DNA of 38,500 nt, taken from Rhodobacterales bacterium (lineage in GTDB: Bacteria; Pseudomonadota; Alphaproteobacteria; Rhodobacterales; Rhodobacteraceae). The stretch's first letter is position 1; every line of letters starts with the position of its first letter. The stretch covers positions 1 through 38,500 of the forward strand of contig JACXUX010000002.1 of NCBI GenBank assembly GCA_014763725.1. Reading direction: 5' to 3'. This document shows positions 1-7,721 of this stretch, piece by piece. Position numbers and translations under genes: made by a program. The notes below the pieces were generated by a model, which worked only from the letters and a program-made list of their open reading frames with translations, was not told where the DNA came from and ran no database searches.

Positions 1-1
1 C

Positions 2-877
2 GGCCAGGCGGGCAAGGTGGGCATCGTCTCGGGCGGCGGGTCGGGGCATCTGCCGGTCTTCACCGGCTATGTGGGCCCGGGCCTGCTGGATGCCTGCGCC
101 ATCGGCGACGTGTTTGCCAGCCCTTCGGCCGAACAGATGGCCGATGCGATCCGCGCCGCCGACCAGGGCGCGGGGGTGCTGCGGCTCTATGGCAACTACG
201 GCGGCGACATCATGAACTTCGACATGGCGGGTGATCTGGTCGACTTTGACGGCATCCGCTGCACCACCGTCGTGCTGGCCGATGATGTGGCCAGCGCCCC
301 CCCGGCCGAGGCCGCCAAACGCCGCGGCGTGGCGGGCATGGTCTATGCCTTCAAGATCGCGGGGGCCGCGGCCGAGGCGGGCCATGACCTGGACGCCGTG
401 ACCCGCATCGCGCAGAAGGCCGCCGATGCCTGCCGGTCGGTGGGCGCCGCGCTGTCGCCCTGCACCGTGCCGCAGGCGGGCAAGCCCACCTTCACCATCG
501 CCGAGGACGAGATGGAGATGGGCATGGGCATCCACGGCGAACCCGGCGTCTGGCGCGACAAGCTGAGGACGGCCGACGACATCGCGGCCGAGATGATGGA
601 CCGCCTGCTGGCCGACATGCCGCTGGCGCCGGGCGACCGCGTGTCGGTCATGGTCAACAGCCTGGGCGCCACCCCGCCCGAGGAGCTGTATATCCTCTAC
701 CGCACCGTCAGGGCGCGGCTTGAAGGGGCGGGGGCGACCATCGTCCTGCCGCTGGTCGGCCGCTATGCCACCAGCATGGAGATGGCGGGCGTGTCCTTTA
801 CCCTGTGCCGCCTGGATGACGAGTTGGAAGGGTTCCTGAAGGCCCCCTGCGACTGCGCCTTCTGGAGCGTGAAATGA
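2..877 (+). CDS. Dihydroxyacetone kinase-type DhaK subunit, 5'-truncated by window edge
   Basis: This is the ketose-binding subunit of a DhaK/DhaL-type kinase, which phosphorylates small ketoses such as dihydroxyacetone or erythrulose. The reading frame is open from base 2. The first visible residues (KVGIVSGGGSGHLP) match the phosphate-loop region that lies about 40 residues into DhaK proteins, so the true start is upstream of the window and the GTG at 17 is not a start. The motif GMGIHGEPG contains the histidine that forms the covalent hemiaminal with the ketose in this family. The stop overlaps the DhaL start by 4 bases (ATGA), so the two are translationally coupled. The neighbouring split transketolase and RuBisCO-like protein suggest a four- or five-carbon ketose substrate (for example erythrulose or apulose) rather than dihydroxyacetone; that is inference. 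Confidence 0.88.
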   Translation, partial: GQAGKVGIVSGGGSGHLPVFTGYVGPGLLDACAIGDVFASPSAEQMADAIRAADQGAGVLRLYGNYGGDIMNFDMAGDLVDFDGIRCTTVVLADDVASAPPAEAAKRRGVAGMVYAFKIAGAAAEAGHDLDAVTRIAQKAADACRSVGAALSPCTVPQAGKPTFTIAEDEMEMGMGIHGEPGVWRDKLRTADDIAAEMMDRLLADMPLAPGDRVSVMVNSLGATPPEELYILYRTVRARLEGAGATIVLPLVGRYATSMEMAGVSFTLCRLDDELEGFLKAPCDCAFWSVK

Positions 878-1482
878 CCCTGACCGTGGCCGATCTGCGC
901 GCCGCCATCGACCGGGTGGCGGCGGCGATGGCGCGGGACTTCGACGCGCTGAACAGCGCCGACGGCGCGCTGGGCGACGGCGATCTGGGCGTGACGCTGA
1001 CCCGCGGCACCCGCGCGATGCAAGAGGCCGCGCCCGGCCTGCCCGCGGATCTGGGCCAGGCGCTGCTGGCCTGTGCCCAGGCGTTCACAAGAACCTCGGG
1101 GTCGTCCTATGGCACGCTGATGGCCACGGGCCTGATCAGCATGGCCAAGGCGGTGAAGGGCCGAACCGAGGTTCCGGCGGCCGAGGTCTCGGCCCTGATC
1201 GCGGGGGCGCGCGATGCGATGCAGGCCCGCGGCAAGGCCGAGATCGGCGGCAAGACCGTGCTTGACAGTCTGGACGCCATGGCGCAGGCCACGGCCGGGC
1301 TGACCGATCCGGCCGCGGTGGCCGCAGCGGCGGCGGATGCCGCTGCCCGCGCCCAGGCCGCGCTGCGCGCCCGGCCCGCCACCGTGGGCCGGGCGCGCAT
1401 CTTCGGCGAGAAGACGATCGGGATGGACGACCCCGGCATGATCGCCATGACCGCGATCGCCGCGGCCATCGCCGGGCGCTAG
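874..1482 (+). CDS. Dihydroxyacetone kinase-type DhaL subunit
   Basis: This is the nucleotide-binding subunit partnering the upstream DhaK protein, 202 residues, the usual DhaL size. Near residue 27 it has LNSADGALGDGDLG, the aspartate-rich loop that holds Mg-nucleotide in this family, and further on the TSGSSYGTLMATGL segment. The remainder is the alanine-rich helical barrel typical of DhaL. No PTS-type DhaM gene is visible, so the pair is either ATP-dependent, like the L-erythrulose kinases of this family, or DhaM lies elsewhere. It starts at an ATG inside the DhaK stop (ATGA). The gene ends just before a strong hairpin and converges with the aldo/keto reductase gene. Substrate identity is not readable from sequence. 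Confidence 0.85.
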   Translation: MTLTVADLRAAIDRVAAAMARDFDALNSADGALGDGDLGVTLTRGTRAMQEAAPGLPADLGQALLACAQAFTRTSGSSYGTLMATGLISMAKAVKGRTEVPAAEVSALIAGARDAMQARGKAEIGGKTVLDSLDAMAQATAGLTDPAAVAAAAADAAARAQAALRARPATVGRARIFGEKTIGMDDPGMIAMTAIAAAIAGR

Positions 1483-1487
1483 GGGCA

Positions 1488-1530
1488 GGGTGCGGGGGCG
1501 TGGCCCTCGCACCCCGCCTACCAGGCGGGG
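1488..1530. terminator. Bidirectional terminator-like hairpins between converging genes
   Basis: Two adjacent inverted repeats lie between dhaL and the converging aldo/keto reductase gene. The first pairs GGGTGCG (1488-1494) with CGCACCC (1508-1514) and GGGC (1496-1499) with GCCC (1503-1506), with a GTG loop and one G-U pair, giving a nearly continuous 12-bp stem. The second pairs CCCCGCC (1512-1518) with GGCGGGG (1524-1530) around a 5-base loop and reaches into the last codons of the reductase. No long U-tract follows on either strand, as is common in GC-rich genomes. Confidence 0.6.
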
Positions 1531-2579
1531 GGTTCGTTGCCCTGATGCAGCACCCAGTCGGCGGCCGAAAACCGCGTGCGCGCGAACTGGCCCTGGTGCC
1601 AGTAGGGATAGATCAGCGGCGGCTTCGACACCTCGTTCAGGCGCGCCAGATCCTCGGGCGTCAGCTTCAGCGTCACGGCGGCCAGGCTGTCCTTGAACTG
1701 CGCCTCGGTCCGGCCGCCGACGATCAGGCTGGCCACCGTGGGCCGCGTCAGCAGCCAGGCCAGCGCCACCTGCGCGGCCGAGACGCCATGCGCCTCGCCC
1801 ACCGAAACCAGCACCTCGACGATGTCCCAAAGCCGTTCCACGTCGCGGATCGGCGGTTCGGTCCAGCCGGCGGCCTGGCGGCTGCCCTCGGGCACGGGGC
1901 GGCCGCGGCGGTGCTTGCCGGTCAGCAGGCCGCCCGCCAGCGGCGACCAGACCATGGTGCCCAGGCCCTGATCCAGCCCCAGCGGCAGCAGTTCGTATTC
2001 CGCCTCGCGCGCCTCGATCGTGTAGTGGATCTGCTGGGTGACGAACCGCACCCGGCGGTCGCGGTCCGAGGCCATCAGCGACTTTGCGACATGCCAGCCG
2101 GAATAGTTGGAGCAGCCCGCATAGCGCACCTTGCCGTCGGCGACCAGGCGGTCCAGCGCCTCCATCTTTTCCTCGACCGGGGTGGTGCCGTCCCATTCGT
2201 GGATGAAGTAGATGTCGATGTGGTCGGTGCGCAGCCGTTTCAGGCTTTTCTCGCATTCCCGGATCAGGTGCCAGCGGCTGGCGCCTTCGTCGTTCGGCCC
2301 CTCGCCCACGCGCATCCGCGCCTTGGACGTGATCAGCACCCGGTCGCGCCGGCCGTCCAGCACCTGGCCCAGGATCTCCTCGGCCACGCCCATGGAATAC
2401 ATGTTGGCGCAGTCAAAGGTGTTCACCCCGTGGTCCAGGCACAGGTCCACCAGGCGGCGGGCGTCGTCCACCCCCTGGCTGCCCACCCGGCCAAAGGGGC
2501 CTAGGCCCCCGAAGGTGAAGGTGCCCATGGCGATGGCCGAGACCTTGAGCCCCGACCGTCCCAGTGTGCGATAGTCCAT
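1518..2579 (-). CDS. Aldo/keto reductase
   Basis: This is an NAD(P)H-dependent aldo/keto reductase of 353 residues that would interconvert an aldehyde or ketone and an alcohol. The family tetrad is visible: Asp and Tyr in FDCANMYS (residues about 55-62), Lys in LITSKARM and His in YFIHEWDG. The C-terminal cofactor loop VASLIVGGRTEAQF is also present. It begins at an ATG preceded by GGGAGG and lies 53 bases after the RuBisCO-like gene, as the last gene of the minus-strand sugar operon. It could be the first redox step on an imported sugar (sugar to lactone) or could reduce an aldehyde product; the sequence does not decide. The frame is intact, unlike several genes upstream. Confidence 0.9.
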   Translation of the reverse strand: MDYRTLGRSGLKVSAIAMGTFTFGGLGPFGRVGSQGVDDARRLVDLCLDHGVNTFDCANMYSMGVAEEILGQVLDGRRDRVLITSKARMRVGEGPNDEGASRWHLIRECEKSLKRLRTDHIDIYFIHEWDGTTPVEEKMEALDRLVADGKVRYAGCSNYSGWHVAKSLMASDRDRRVRFVTQQIHYTIEAREAEYELLPLGLDQGLGTMVWSPLAGGLLTGKHRRGRPVPEGSRQAAGWTEPPIRDVERLWDIVEVLVSVGEAHGVSAAQVALAWLLTRPTVASLIVGGRTEAQFKDSLAAVTLKLTPEDLARLNEVSKPPLIYPYWHQGQFARTRFSAADWVLHQGNEPPAW

Positions 2580-2632
2580 GCTCCGTCCTCCCTGTCTGCA
2601 TCAAGGTGCGGCAGGTCCGTGCCGATGGCAAG

Positions 2633-3751
2633 TCAGCCCGGCCCGTCCAGTGCGTGGCGCATCTGCGCCACGGCCCGGTCGATCCGGGCGGAGTCCGTCA
2701 GCAGGCTGCCGCCCAGCAGATAGACCACGTCCTCGCCATACATGGCCTGCATCTCGGCAGCGCGCGCCACGCTCATCCCGCCGCCGGGGCTGGGCAGCAT
2801 GGCCCGGCCCGGGCCGCCCAGCGCGCGGCAGGCCTCGGCGATCTGGCGGCAGTCCTCGGCGGTAAAGCCGAAGCGGCCCCCCACATTCGGAAAGACCGAG
2901 ATGTCGGACCCCGCCAGCCGCTGGATCGTGCCGAACAGCACGCCATGGTCGATCCCGTTGTCGGGGGCCAGCACATAGGGGCCCAGAAACGCGGGATGCG
3001 TCATCACCGGCAGGTTCAGCCCGGCATCCGTGGCGATGCGGTGGACCAGGCCAAAGCCGAACAGGCCCGGCATGATCAGCACGCCATCGGCGCCCGCGTC
3101 CTTCAGAAAGCGCAGGTTGTCCTCGATCTGGTCGGCCCGGCCCGACAGGTTGGGGAAATAGAGCGTCCGCCGCCCGGTTTCCGCGCGCGCCGCGGCCATG
3201 GCGGCGCAGACCGCCTCGACCCGGACGCGAAAGGGGGCGATGGGCTGGCCGGCCAGGCCGTGATCCTCTTTCACGATGTCGGCGCCGCCCCGCACGCAGC
3301 CCGCGGCCAGGCGCGCGAAATCGGCCGGCGCCAGGCCCATCGGCTTCAGCACCGGGGCGATCATCCCCCCGGTCGGCCGCCCGCACAGCGCGCGGATGCC
3401 CGCGATGCCGAAGCGCGGCCCCGGCAGGCGCGCGGCCATGTCCGGGCCGTGGTCGATCGCCGTCACGCGGAGGCCGGCCTGGATCGAGGAATTGCCGAAG
3501 ACGACGTTCAGGAACTGGGTGATTTCATCCCCCGCGCTGTCGGGCGCATAGCTGACGACGGCCTGCCAGACGCCCGGGGCCAGGGGGCCCAGATCCTCGA
3601 CGCGGCCCAGGATCTCGTCCTCGACATGGCCTGCGGGCACCAGGTCGGGCGGGATCTCGACCGTCTGTTCCAGCGCGATGCCCTGGGCGCGGGCCAGCGC
3701 CTCGCCCTGCGAGGACGCGCGCACCCGATAGGTGACGGCAAAGCGGGCCAC
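2633..3751 (-). CDS. RuBisCO-like protein (form IV), sugar-acid or pentose-phosphate enzyme
   Basis: This is a RuBisCO large-subunit superfamily protein of about 372 residues, shorter than true RuBisCO (about 470). The lysine that is carbamylated in RuBisCO is kept in GGADIVKEDHGL, with the following Asp, but the metal-ligand Glu is replaced by His (KEDH instead of KDDE). The loop-6 region lacks the RuBisCO Lys signature, so carboxylase activity is unlikely. I place the start at GTG 3751, which overlaps the TAG of the transketolase C half (TAGTG) when that gene is read in its proper frame. Related RLPs act on 3-oxo-isoapionate 4-phosphate in D-apionate catabolism, or on 5-methylthioribulose 1-phosphate in Rhodospirillum; both precedents fit some of the neighbours. 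As assembled, the frame is also open upstream into the transketolase. Confidence 0.85.
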   Translation of the reverse strand: MARFAVTYRVRASSQGEALARAQGIALEQTVEIPPDLVPAGHVEDEILGRVEDLGPLAPGVWQAVVSYAPDSAGDEITQFLNVVFGNSSIQAGLRVTAIDHGPDMAARLPGPRFGIAGIRALCGRPTGGMIAPVLKPMGLAPADFARLAAGCVRGGADIVKEDHGLAGQPIAPFRVRVEAVCAAMAAARAETGRRTLYFPNLSGRADQIEDNLRFLKDAGADGVLIMPGLFGFGLVHRIATDAGLNLPVMTHPAFLGPYVLAPDNGIDHGVLFGTIQRLAGSDISVFPNVGGRFGFTAEDCRQIAEACRALGGPGRAMLPSPGGGMSVARAAEMQAMYGEDVVYLLGGSLLTDSARIDRAVAQMRHALDGPG

Positions 3752-4753
3752 TACAGCGCCTCGGCCTTCACATTGGAATGCACCGCCTCGATCCGGACGG
3801 CGCCCAGGGGCGTCCTCGTCGATGCCGGTGGTCTGGCCGGTCAGCCGTTCGACCGCCCGCACCAGCGACAGCGCGTCCATCCCGTAGTGCCGCATCAGAT
3901 AGGGCCGAGAGCCGCCATGGGCATAGGTGTCCTGCAGCCCCAGGCGGATCAGTCGGCGGGCCAGCCCTGCCTCGGCCAGAGCCTCGGCCACCATCGACCC
4001 GATGCCGCCCGCGACCAGGTGGTTTTCCAGCGTGACCACGCCATGGCGCACGCTGGCCGCGTGATCGACGATTTGCGCCGCGTCAAAGGGCTTCAGCGTG
4101 TTCAGGTGCAGGTGCCGGACGGATACCCCCGCGCGGGCGAGCGCGCCGCGGGCGCGGATCGCCTCTTCGGTGGTGATGCCGGCGGTGATGACCAGAACGT
4201 CATCGCCCCGCGACAGCACGCGCATCTGCCCGATGCGCAGCGGCGTGTCGAACAGCCGCGGGACGGCGCCGCGCAGGATGCGGCAGTAGACCGGGCCGTC
4301 GACGGTGTCGGCCTCGGCCACGATGCTTTCGACCTCGGTCGCATCGCCGGCCTCGAGCACCGTCATGTTGGGGATCGTGCGCATGACCGAGATGTCCTCG
4401 ATCGCCTGATGCGTCATGCCGCCGGGGGTGGTCACGCCGGGCAGAAAGCCCATCAGCCGCACCCGGCGGCGCGGGTAGGCGACGGATGCCATCAGCTGGT
4501 CATAGGGCCGGCGATAGAGGAACACGCCGAAGGAATGCATGAACGGCCGGAACCCGGCCAGCCCAAGGCCCCCGGCAAAGGACAGCATGTTCTGTTCGGC
4601 CATGCCCAGCGACAGGAACCGGTCGGGGTGGCGGTCGCGGAAGCCGTCGATCTCACACGAACTGGTCAGGTCGGCCGACAGGCACAGCACCTCGGGGTGG
4701 GCCAGGGCATGGGCCTCGAACGCGGCGGCATAGGGGCGGTTGACCATGTCCAT
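3751..4753 (-). pseudogene. Transketolase C-terminal subunit, frameshifted near its 3' end
   Basis: This encodes the pyrimidine-binding and C-terminal half of a split transketolase. It carries the catalytic glutamate in LGMAEQNML, the SFGVFLYRRPYDQL segment and the C-terminal domain. The frame runs cleanly to TGIDEDA and then, at a four-G run on the plus strand (3807-3810), one extra base diverts it into the next gene. Removing one base restores LGAVRIEAVHSNVKAEAL followed by TAG at 3753-3751, which is how such subunits normally end. The start ATG at 4753 overlaps the N-half stop (TGATG). As written, the gene would make a 706-residue transketolase-RLP fusion with 18 altered junction residues. 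Mutation and sequencing error are both possible; a designed fusion is less likely because the normal stop and coupled GTG are preserved. Confidence 0.8.
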
Positions 4754-5682
4754 CAGTGCGTCTCCAGCGCGACGGGGGCGATGCCCAGTTCGGCGGCGAT
4801 GTCGGCATTCATGCGGGCGCGTTCCTCGTCGGACTTGAAGCGGACGTAATGCAGCCGGGGGAAGCGGCTCATCAGGCTTTCCATGCCCTGCGTGGGCCGC
4901 GAATGGGCCAGCACGATCAGCGGCCGGCCGGGGTGCGGGGTGGCGGCGGCCGCGCGCAGGGCGCGCAGGTCATGGGCGTCGCAGTCGGCGACAACGGCGC
5001 CGAAATCGCGGAACTTGGTGGCGATGTCGCCTACGGTCATCACGTCGTCCATCGCGCCATCGCATTGCTGGCGGTTGACGTCCATGATGGCCCACAGGTT
5101 GTCGATGCCGTGGTGGGCCGCGGCCTGGACGGCCTCCCAGGTCTGGCCCTCCTGCACCTCGCCATCGGACATGAACACGCAGACCCGGCCGGTGTGGCCC
5201 AGCCGCCTGCGGCCCCAGGCCAGGCCCGCGGCGGTGGACAGCCCGATGCCCAGCGTGCCGTTGTGCACCTCCATCCCCGGCGAATGTTCGGCGCCGATCA
5301 TCTCGACCGAACTGCCGTCGCGGTTGAACATCTCCAGCCCTTCGGGCGCCATGCGGCCCACCTCGATCAGGCAGGCACAGGCGACCAGGGCGTAATGCGC
5401 GGGGGCGATGAACAGCCGGTCATGCACCGCGTCGAAGGGGCCGTTGTAGCCCGCGCCGGTGACATAGCCGGGATTGCCCGCCGAGGGCACGCCCGAAAAG
5501 GGCGGCGGCACCATCGGCATGGTCGAGGGGCCCAGGTTCAGCGCCTCGTTATACAGAAAGGCCAGCTGTTCGGCGGCCGAACAGGCCTGGCTCAGATAGC
5601 CGCCGTTGTTGCGGATCGTGTGTTCGAGGACCCGGGCGCGGATGGCGTGCGCGATGTCTTCGGTGGACTTTTCGTTGCGCAA
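4753..5682 (-). CDS. Transketolase N-terminal (thiamine diphosphate-binding) subunit
   Basis: This is the N-terminal half of a two-gene transketolase, 309 residues. The thiamine diphosphate/Mg motif is MSDGEVQEGQTWEAVQ followed about 15 residues on by the Asn of AIMDVN. A substrate-binding histidine is present in IAPAHYALV, and HNGTLGIGLSTAAGLA matches the conserved GxxGxGxS stretch. With its partner it would transfer two-carbon ketol groups between sugar phosphates. Split transketolases beside sugar transporters usually act on unusual substrates, for example apulose 4-phosphate; the specific substrate here is unknown. The ATG start follows GGAGACGCC. The stop is shared with the next start (TGATG). 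The frame is intact. Confidence 0.9.
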   Translation of the reverse strand: MRNEKSTEDIAHAIRARVLEHTIRNNGGYLSQACSAAEQLAFLYNEALNLGPSTMPMVPPPFSGVPSAGNPGYVTGAGYNGPFDAVHDRLFIAPAHYALVACACLIEVGRMAPEGLEMFNRDGSSVEMIGAEHSPGMEVHNGTLGIGLSTAAGLAWGRRRLGHTGRVCVFMSDGEVQEGQTWEAVQAAAHHGIDNLWAIMDVNRQQCDGAMDDVMTVGDIATKFRDFGAVVADCDAHDLRALRAAAATPHPGRPLIVLAHSRPTQGMESLMSRFPRLHYVRFKSDEERARMNADIAAELGIAPVALETH

Positions 5683-5708
5683 GGGCGTCTCCTGAGCGGT
5701 GGGTCGGG

Positions 5709-5729
5709 CGGGCCGCTGCGGGCGGCCCG
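5709..5729. terminator. Hairpin downstream of the binding-protein gene
   Basis: GGGCCGC (5710-5716) pairs with GCGGCCC (5722-5728) around a 5-base loop, extended by a C-G pair. It lies between the stop of the sugar-binding protein and the transketolase start. Such a hairpin commonly protects the binding-protein message or partly terminates transcription, allowing more binding protein than downstream enzymes. There is no U-tract. Confidence 0.5.
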
Positions 5730-5742
5730 TCCGGGGCTGGCC

Positions 5743-6780
5743 CTAGCGGGCGGGCAGGCTGATCCAGGGCGCCATGGCCACATCGGCATGGGCAAAGGCG
5801 GGCAGTTTCGCGCCCAGCTCTTCCATGTTCTTGATGTCCAGGTCGTTCAGCATGGTCTGGGTGATCAGCGTGGGCGGCACGATGACGCTGGCGCCGGGGT
5901 TTTCCCCCGCCAGCAGCAGCGCCAGCGTGCGCACCGATACCTCGCCCACCACGGCGGGGTTGGTGGCGGCGGTGGCCTTCCAGGACGAGCCCGGCTCGCG
6001 CATGAGCTGGATGTCGGCGGTCGAGATGTCGGCCGAATAGATCGAGACCTGGCCGGACATGCCCGCCTCGTCCACCGCGATCTTCACGCCCTTGGCGAAT
6101 TCGTCATAGGGCGCGAACATCACCTGGATGTTCGGATTGGCCGACAGCACCGACCGCGCCTGGTTCGCGACCGAGTTGGCGATGGGGTTGTCCAGCGTGC
6201 CGAACATGGCGACTTCGTTGATGCCGGGGTTGGCGGCCTTGACGGCCTTCCACGTCTCGTCCCGGCGGTCCAGTGGGGCGATGCCGGGCACATGGACATA
6301 GCCCGCCACCCATTCGGTGCCGTTGTCGGCAATCGCCGCTTCCAGCGCCAGGCGCGCGAGGTCGCGGTCGGACTGCTCGATCTGCGGGATGGCGGGGTTT
6401 TCGACGTTCACGTCGAAGGCCACGACCTTGATGCCTGCGGCGACGGCCCTCTGGGCGGCCTCCTTCATCGACTCGGTCAGGCCGTGCTGGATGATGATGC
6501 CGTCGACCCCCAGGGCGATGGCCTGATCGACCATGTCGGCCTGCAGCGCGGCGTCCTGCCTGCTGTCGAAGACCTGCAGGTTCACGCCCAGGGCGGCGGC
6601 CTGCTTTTCCACGCCCGACAGATAGGCCTGGAAGAAGTCGCCGGTCGACAGATAGCGCACCAGCGCGATGTCGACCTGGCCGGGGTTGTCGAAGGGCGCG
6701 GGCGCGGTCTGCGCCAGCGCCAGGCCGGGGGCCAGCGCCACGCCGACCAAAAGGGCAGCAAGGGTCCGTCTGGAGATCAT
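5743..6780 (-). CDS. Periplasmic sugar-binding protein of a CUT2-type ABC transporter
   Basis: This is a type I periplasmic binding protein of 345 residues. A signal peptide is clear: MISRRT, then the hydrophobic stretch ALLVGVALAPGLAL, with cleavage probably after ALAQ or nearby. The mature protein has the ribose-binding-protein pattern: IALVRYLSTGDFF, a Q-A-D-M-V-D-Q-A-I-A-L-G-V-D-G stretch ending in IIIQHG, and VAFDVNVEN. The start is set by ATG 6780 with GGGAGGAACC just upstream. The same frame is open far upstream into permease sequence, which reflects a lost permease stop and is not evidence for an earlier start. It would deliver a pentose-like sugar or nucleoside-derived sugar to the permease encoded before it. 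The gene itself is intact even though the permease and ATPase are damaged. Confidence 0.88.
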   Translation of the reverse strand: MISRRTLAALLVGVALAPGLALAQTAPAPFDNPGQVDIALVRYLSTGDFFQAYLSGVEKQAAALGVNLQVFDSRQDAALQADMVDQAIALGVDGIIIQHGLTESMKEAAQRAVAAGIKVVAFDVNVENPAIPQIEQSDRDLARLALEAAIADNGTEWVAGYVHVPGIAPLDRRDETWKAVKAANPGINEVAMFGTLDNPIANSVANQARSVLSANPNIQVMFAPYDEFAKGVKIAVDEAGMSGQVSIYSADISTADIQLMREPGSSWKATAATNPAVVGEVSVRTLALLLAGENPGASVIVPPTLITQTMLNDLDIKNMEELGAKLPAFAHADVAMAPWISLPAR

Positions 6781-7721
6781 CGGTTCCTCCCATCTCTCCG
6801 GAAACGTCGGGGTCCGGCGGGCCGCGTCTGCGGCGGCCCTGTCGGCAGGCTCAGCTCCGCGCCCGGCCCGAAAGGCATTGGGCTTGGCCGCCCCCAGCAC
6901 GGCAAAACCGATCAGCGCCGCCGCCACGCTGTCCAGCAGCAGGTTGTTGCCCGAGGCGACATCCCCCCGCCCCAGCCGGGCCGACAGCAGGACCCCCCGA
7001 TCGAGGCCATCACGCCCGAGATCACATAGGCCAGCACGCGGCAGCGCGCGACCTCGATCCCGGCCAGCGCCGCGGCCTGGGCGTTCGACCCGATGGCATA
7101 CATGACCCGCCCGTGCCGCGTCAGCTCCAGGAACACCCAGGTCAGCACGGCGATGGCAATCAGGAACACCACCGACAGCGGCACCAGGTCGGGCAGGACC
7201 AGGTCGATCCGGTGCCGGCCCAGCATCAGGAATTCGGGGGCAAAGCTGCCCTGCGCCGCCGTGCCGTCGGGCAGCATCATCCCGGTCGAGATCGAATTGC
7301 CCTGGGTCGGGATGCGCTGCAGCCCTACCAGCAGGAACATCATCCCCAGCGTGGCCAGCAGGTCGGGCACCCGCATCTTGACGATCAGCAGTCCGTTCAC
7401 CAGCCCCACCGCCGCGCCCATCGCCAGGCACAGAACCACCGCGGCCAGCGCGCCCATGTCCCAGATCACCATGACATAGGCCGACAGCATCATGGCCGAG
7501 GTCGCGACCGCCCCGATCGACAGGTCGAACCCGTCCACCACCAGCGTGGCCGTGACCCCCAGCGCAAGGATCCCGGTGATCGCCACCGACTGCAGGACGA
7601 ACACCGCGCTCTGCGGCGACAGGAAGGCCGGCCGCAGCGCCGAGAAGACGACGATCAGCCCGGCCATCAGCACCAGGAAGCCGTAGCGGATTGCCAGATC
7701 GGTCGGGGAAAGCGTTGTCAT
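6781..7721 (-). pseudogene. CUT2-type sugar ABC permease, frameshifted and C-terminally truncated
   Basis: This is a ribose-transporter-type inner-membrane permease starting MTTLSPTDLAIRYGF at ATG 7721, overlapping the ATPase stop (ATGA). Hydrophobic segments and the family signature GVTATLVVDGFDLSIGAV are present. At the six-C run 6993-6998 one base is missing: the frame reads IGGSCC, whereas adding a base gives IGGVLLSARLGRGDVASGNN, the expected continuation. After the repaired segment reaches LGAAKPNAF (about 6871), family similarity stops, the last 40-50 residues including a final membrane segment are absent, and no stop occurs before the binding-protein gene in that frame. Two independent defects suggest a non-functional gene, unless the assembly is faulty here. 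Confidence 0.8.
6819..6839. terminator. Hairpin upstream of the binding-protein gene
   Basis: GGGCCGC (6819-6825) pairs with GCGGCCC (6833-6839) around a 7-base loop, 40-60 bases before the binding-protein start. The stem sequence is identical to the hairpin downstream of the same gene (5710-5728). It lies where the permease C-terminus should be, so it may mark the original intergenic sequence now joined to truncated permease. Confidence 0.4.

Noticed and set aside
2633-3751. True RuBisCO for carbon fixation
   Set aside because: It is too short, the metal-ligand Glu is His, and there is no small subunit or phosphoribulokinase nearby.
2633-4753. A genuine natural transketolase-RLP fusion enzyme
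   Set aside because: The alternate frame holds a normal transketolase C-terminus with a stop overlapping a GTG start for the RLP, so separate genes plus a frameshift explain it better.
2564-4849. Long plus-strand open frame (761 residues) opposite the RLP and transketolase genes
   Set aside because: It is rich in His, Arg, Gln and Gly with no recognisable motif, and it mirrors the real minus-strand genes; long antisense frames are expected at this GC content.
2-5682. Firm assignment of D-apiose/apionate gene symbols (apulose or erythrulose kinase, transketolase, RLP)
   Set aside because: Family membership fits, but specificity within DhaK, transketolase and RLP families cannot be read from sequence, so symbols were left empty.
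4756-7029. Long plus-strand frame (757 residues) opposite transketolase and binding-protein genes
   Set aside because: Same low-complexity composition and no domain; the minus strand has clear transketolase and binding-protein motifs.
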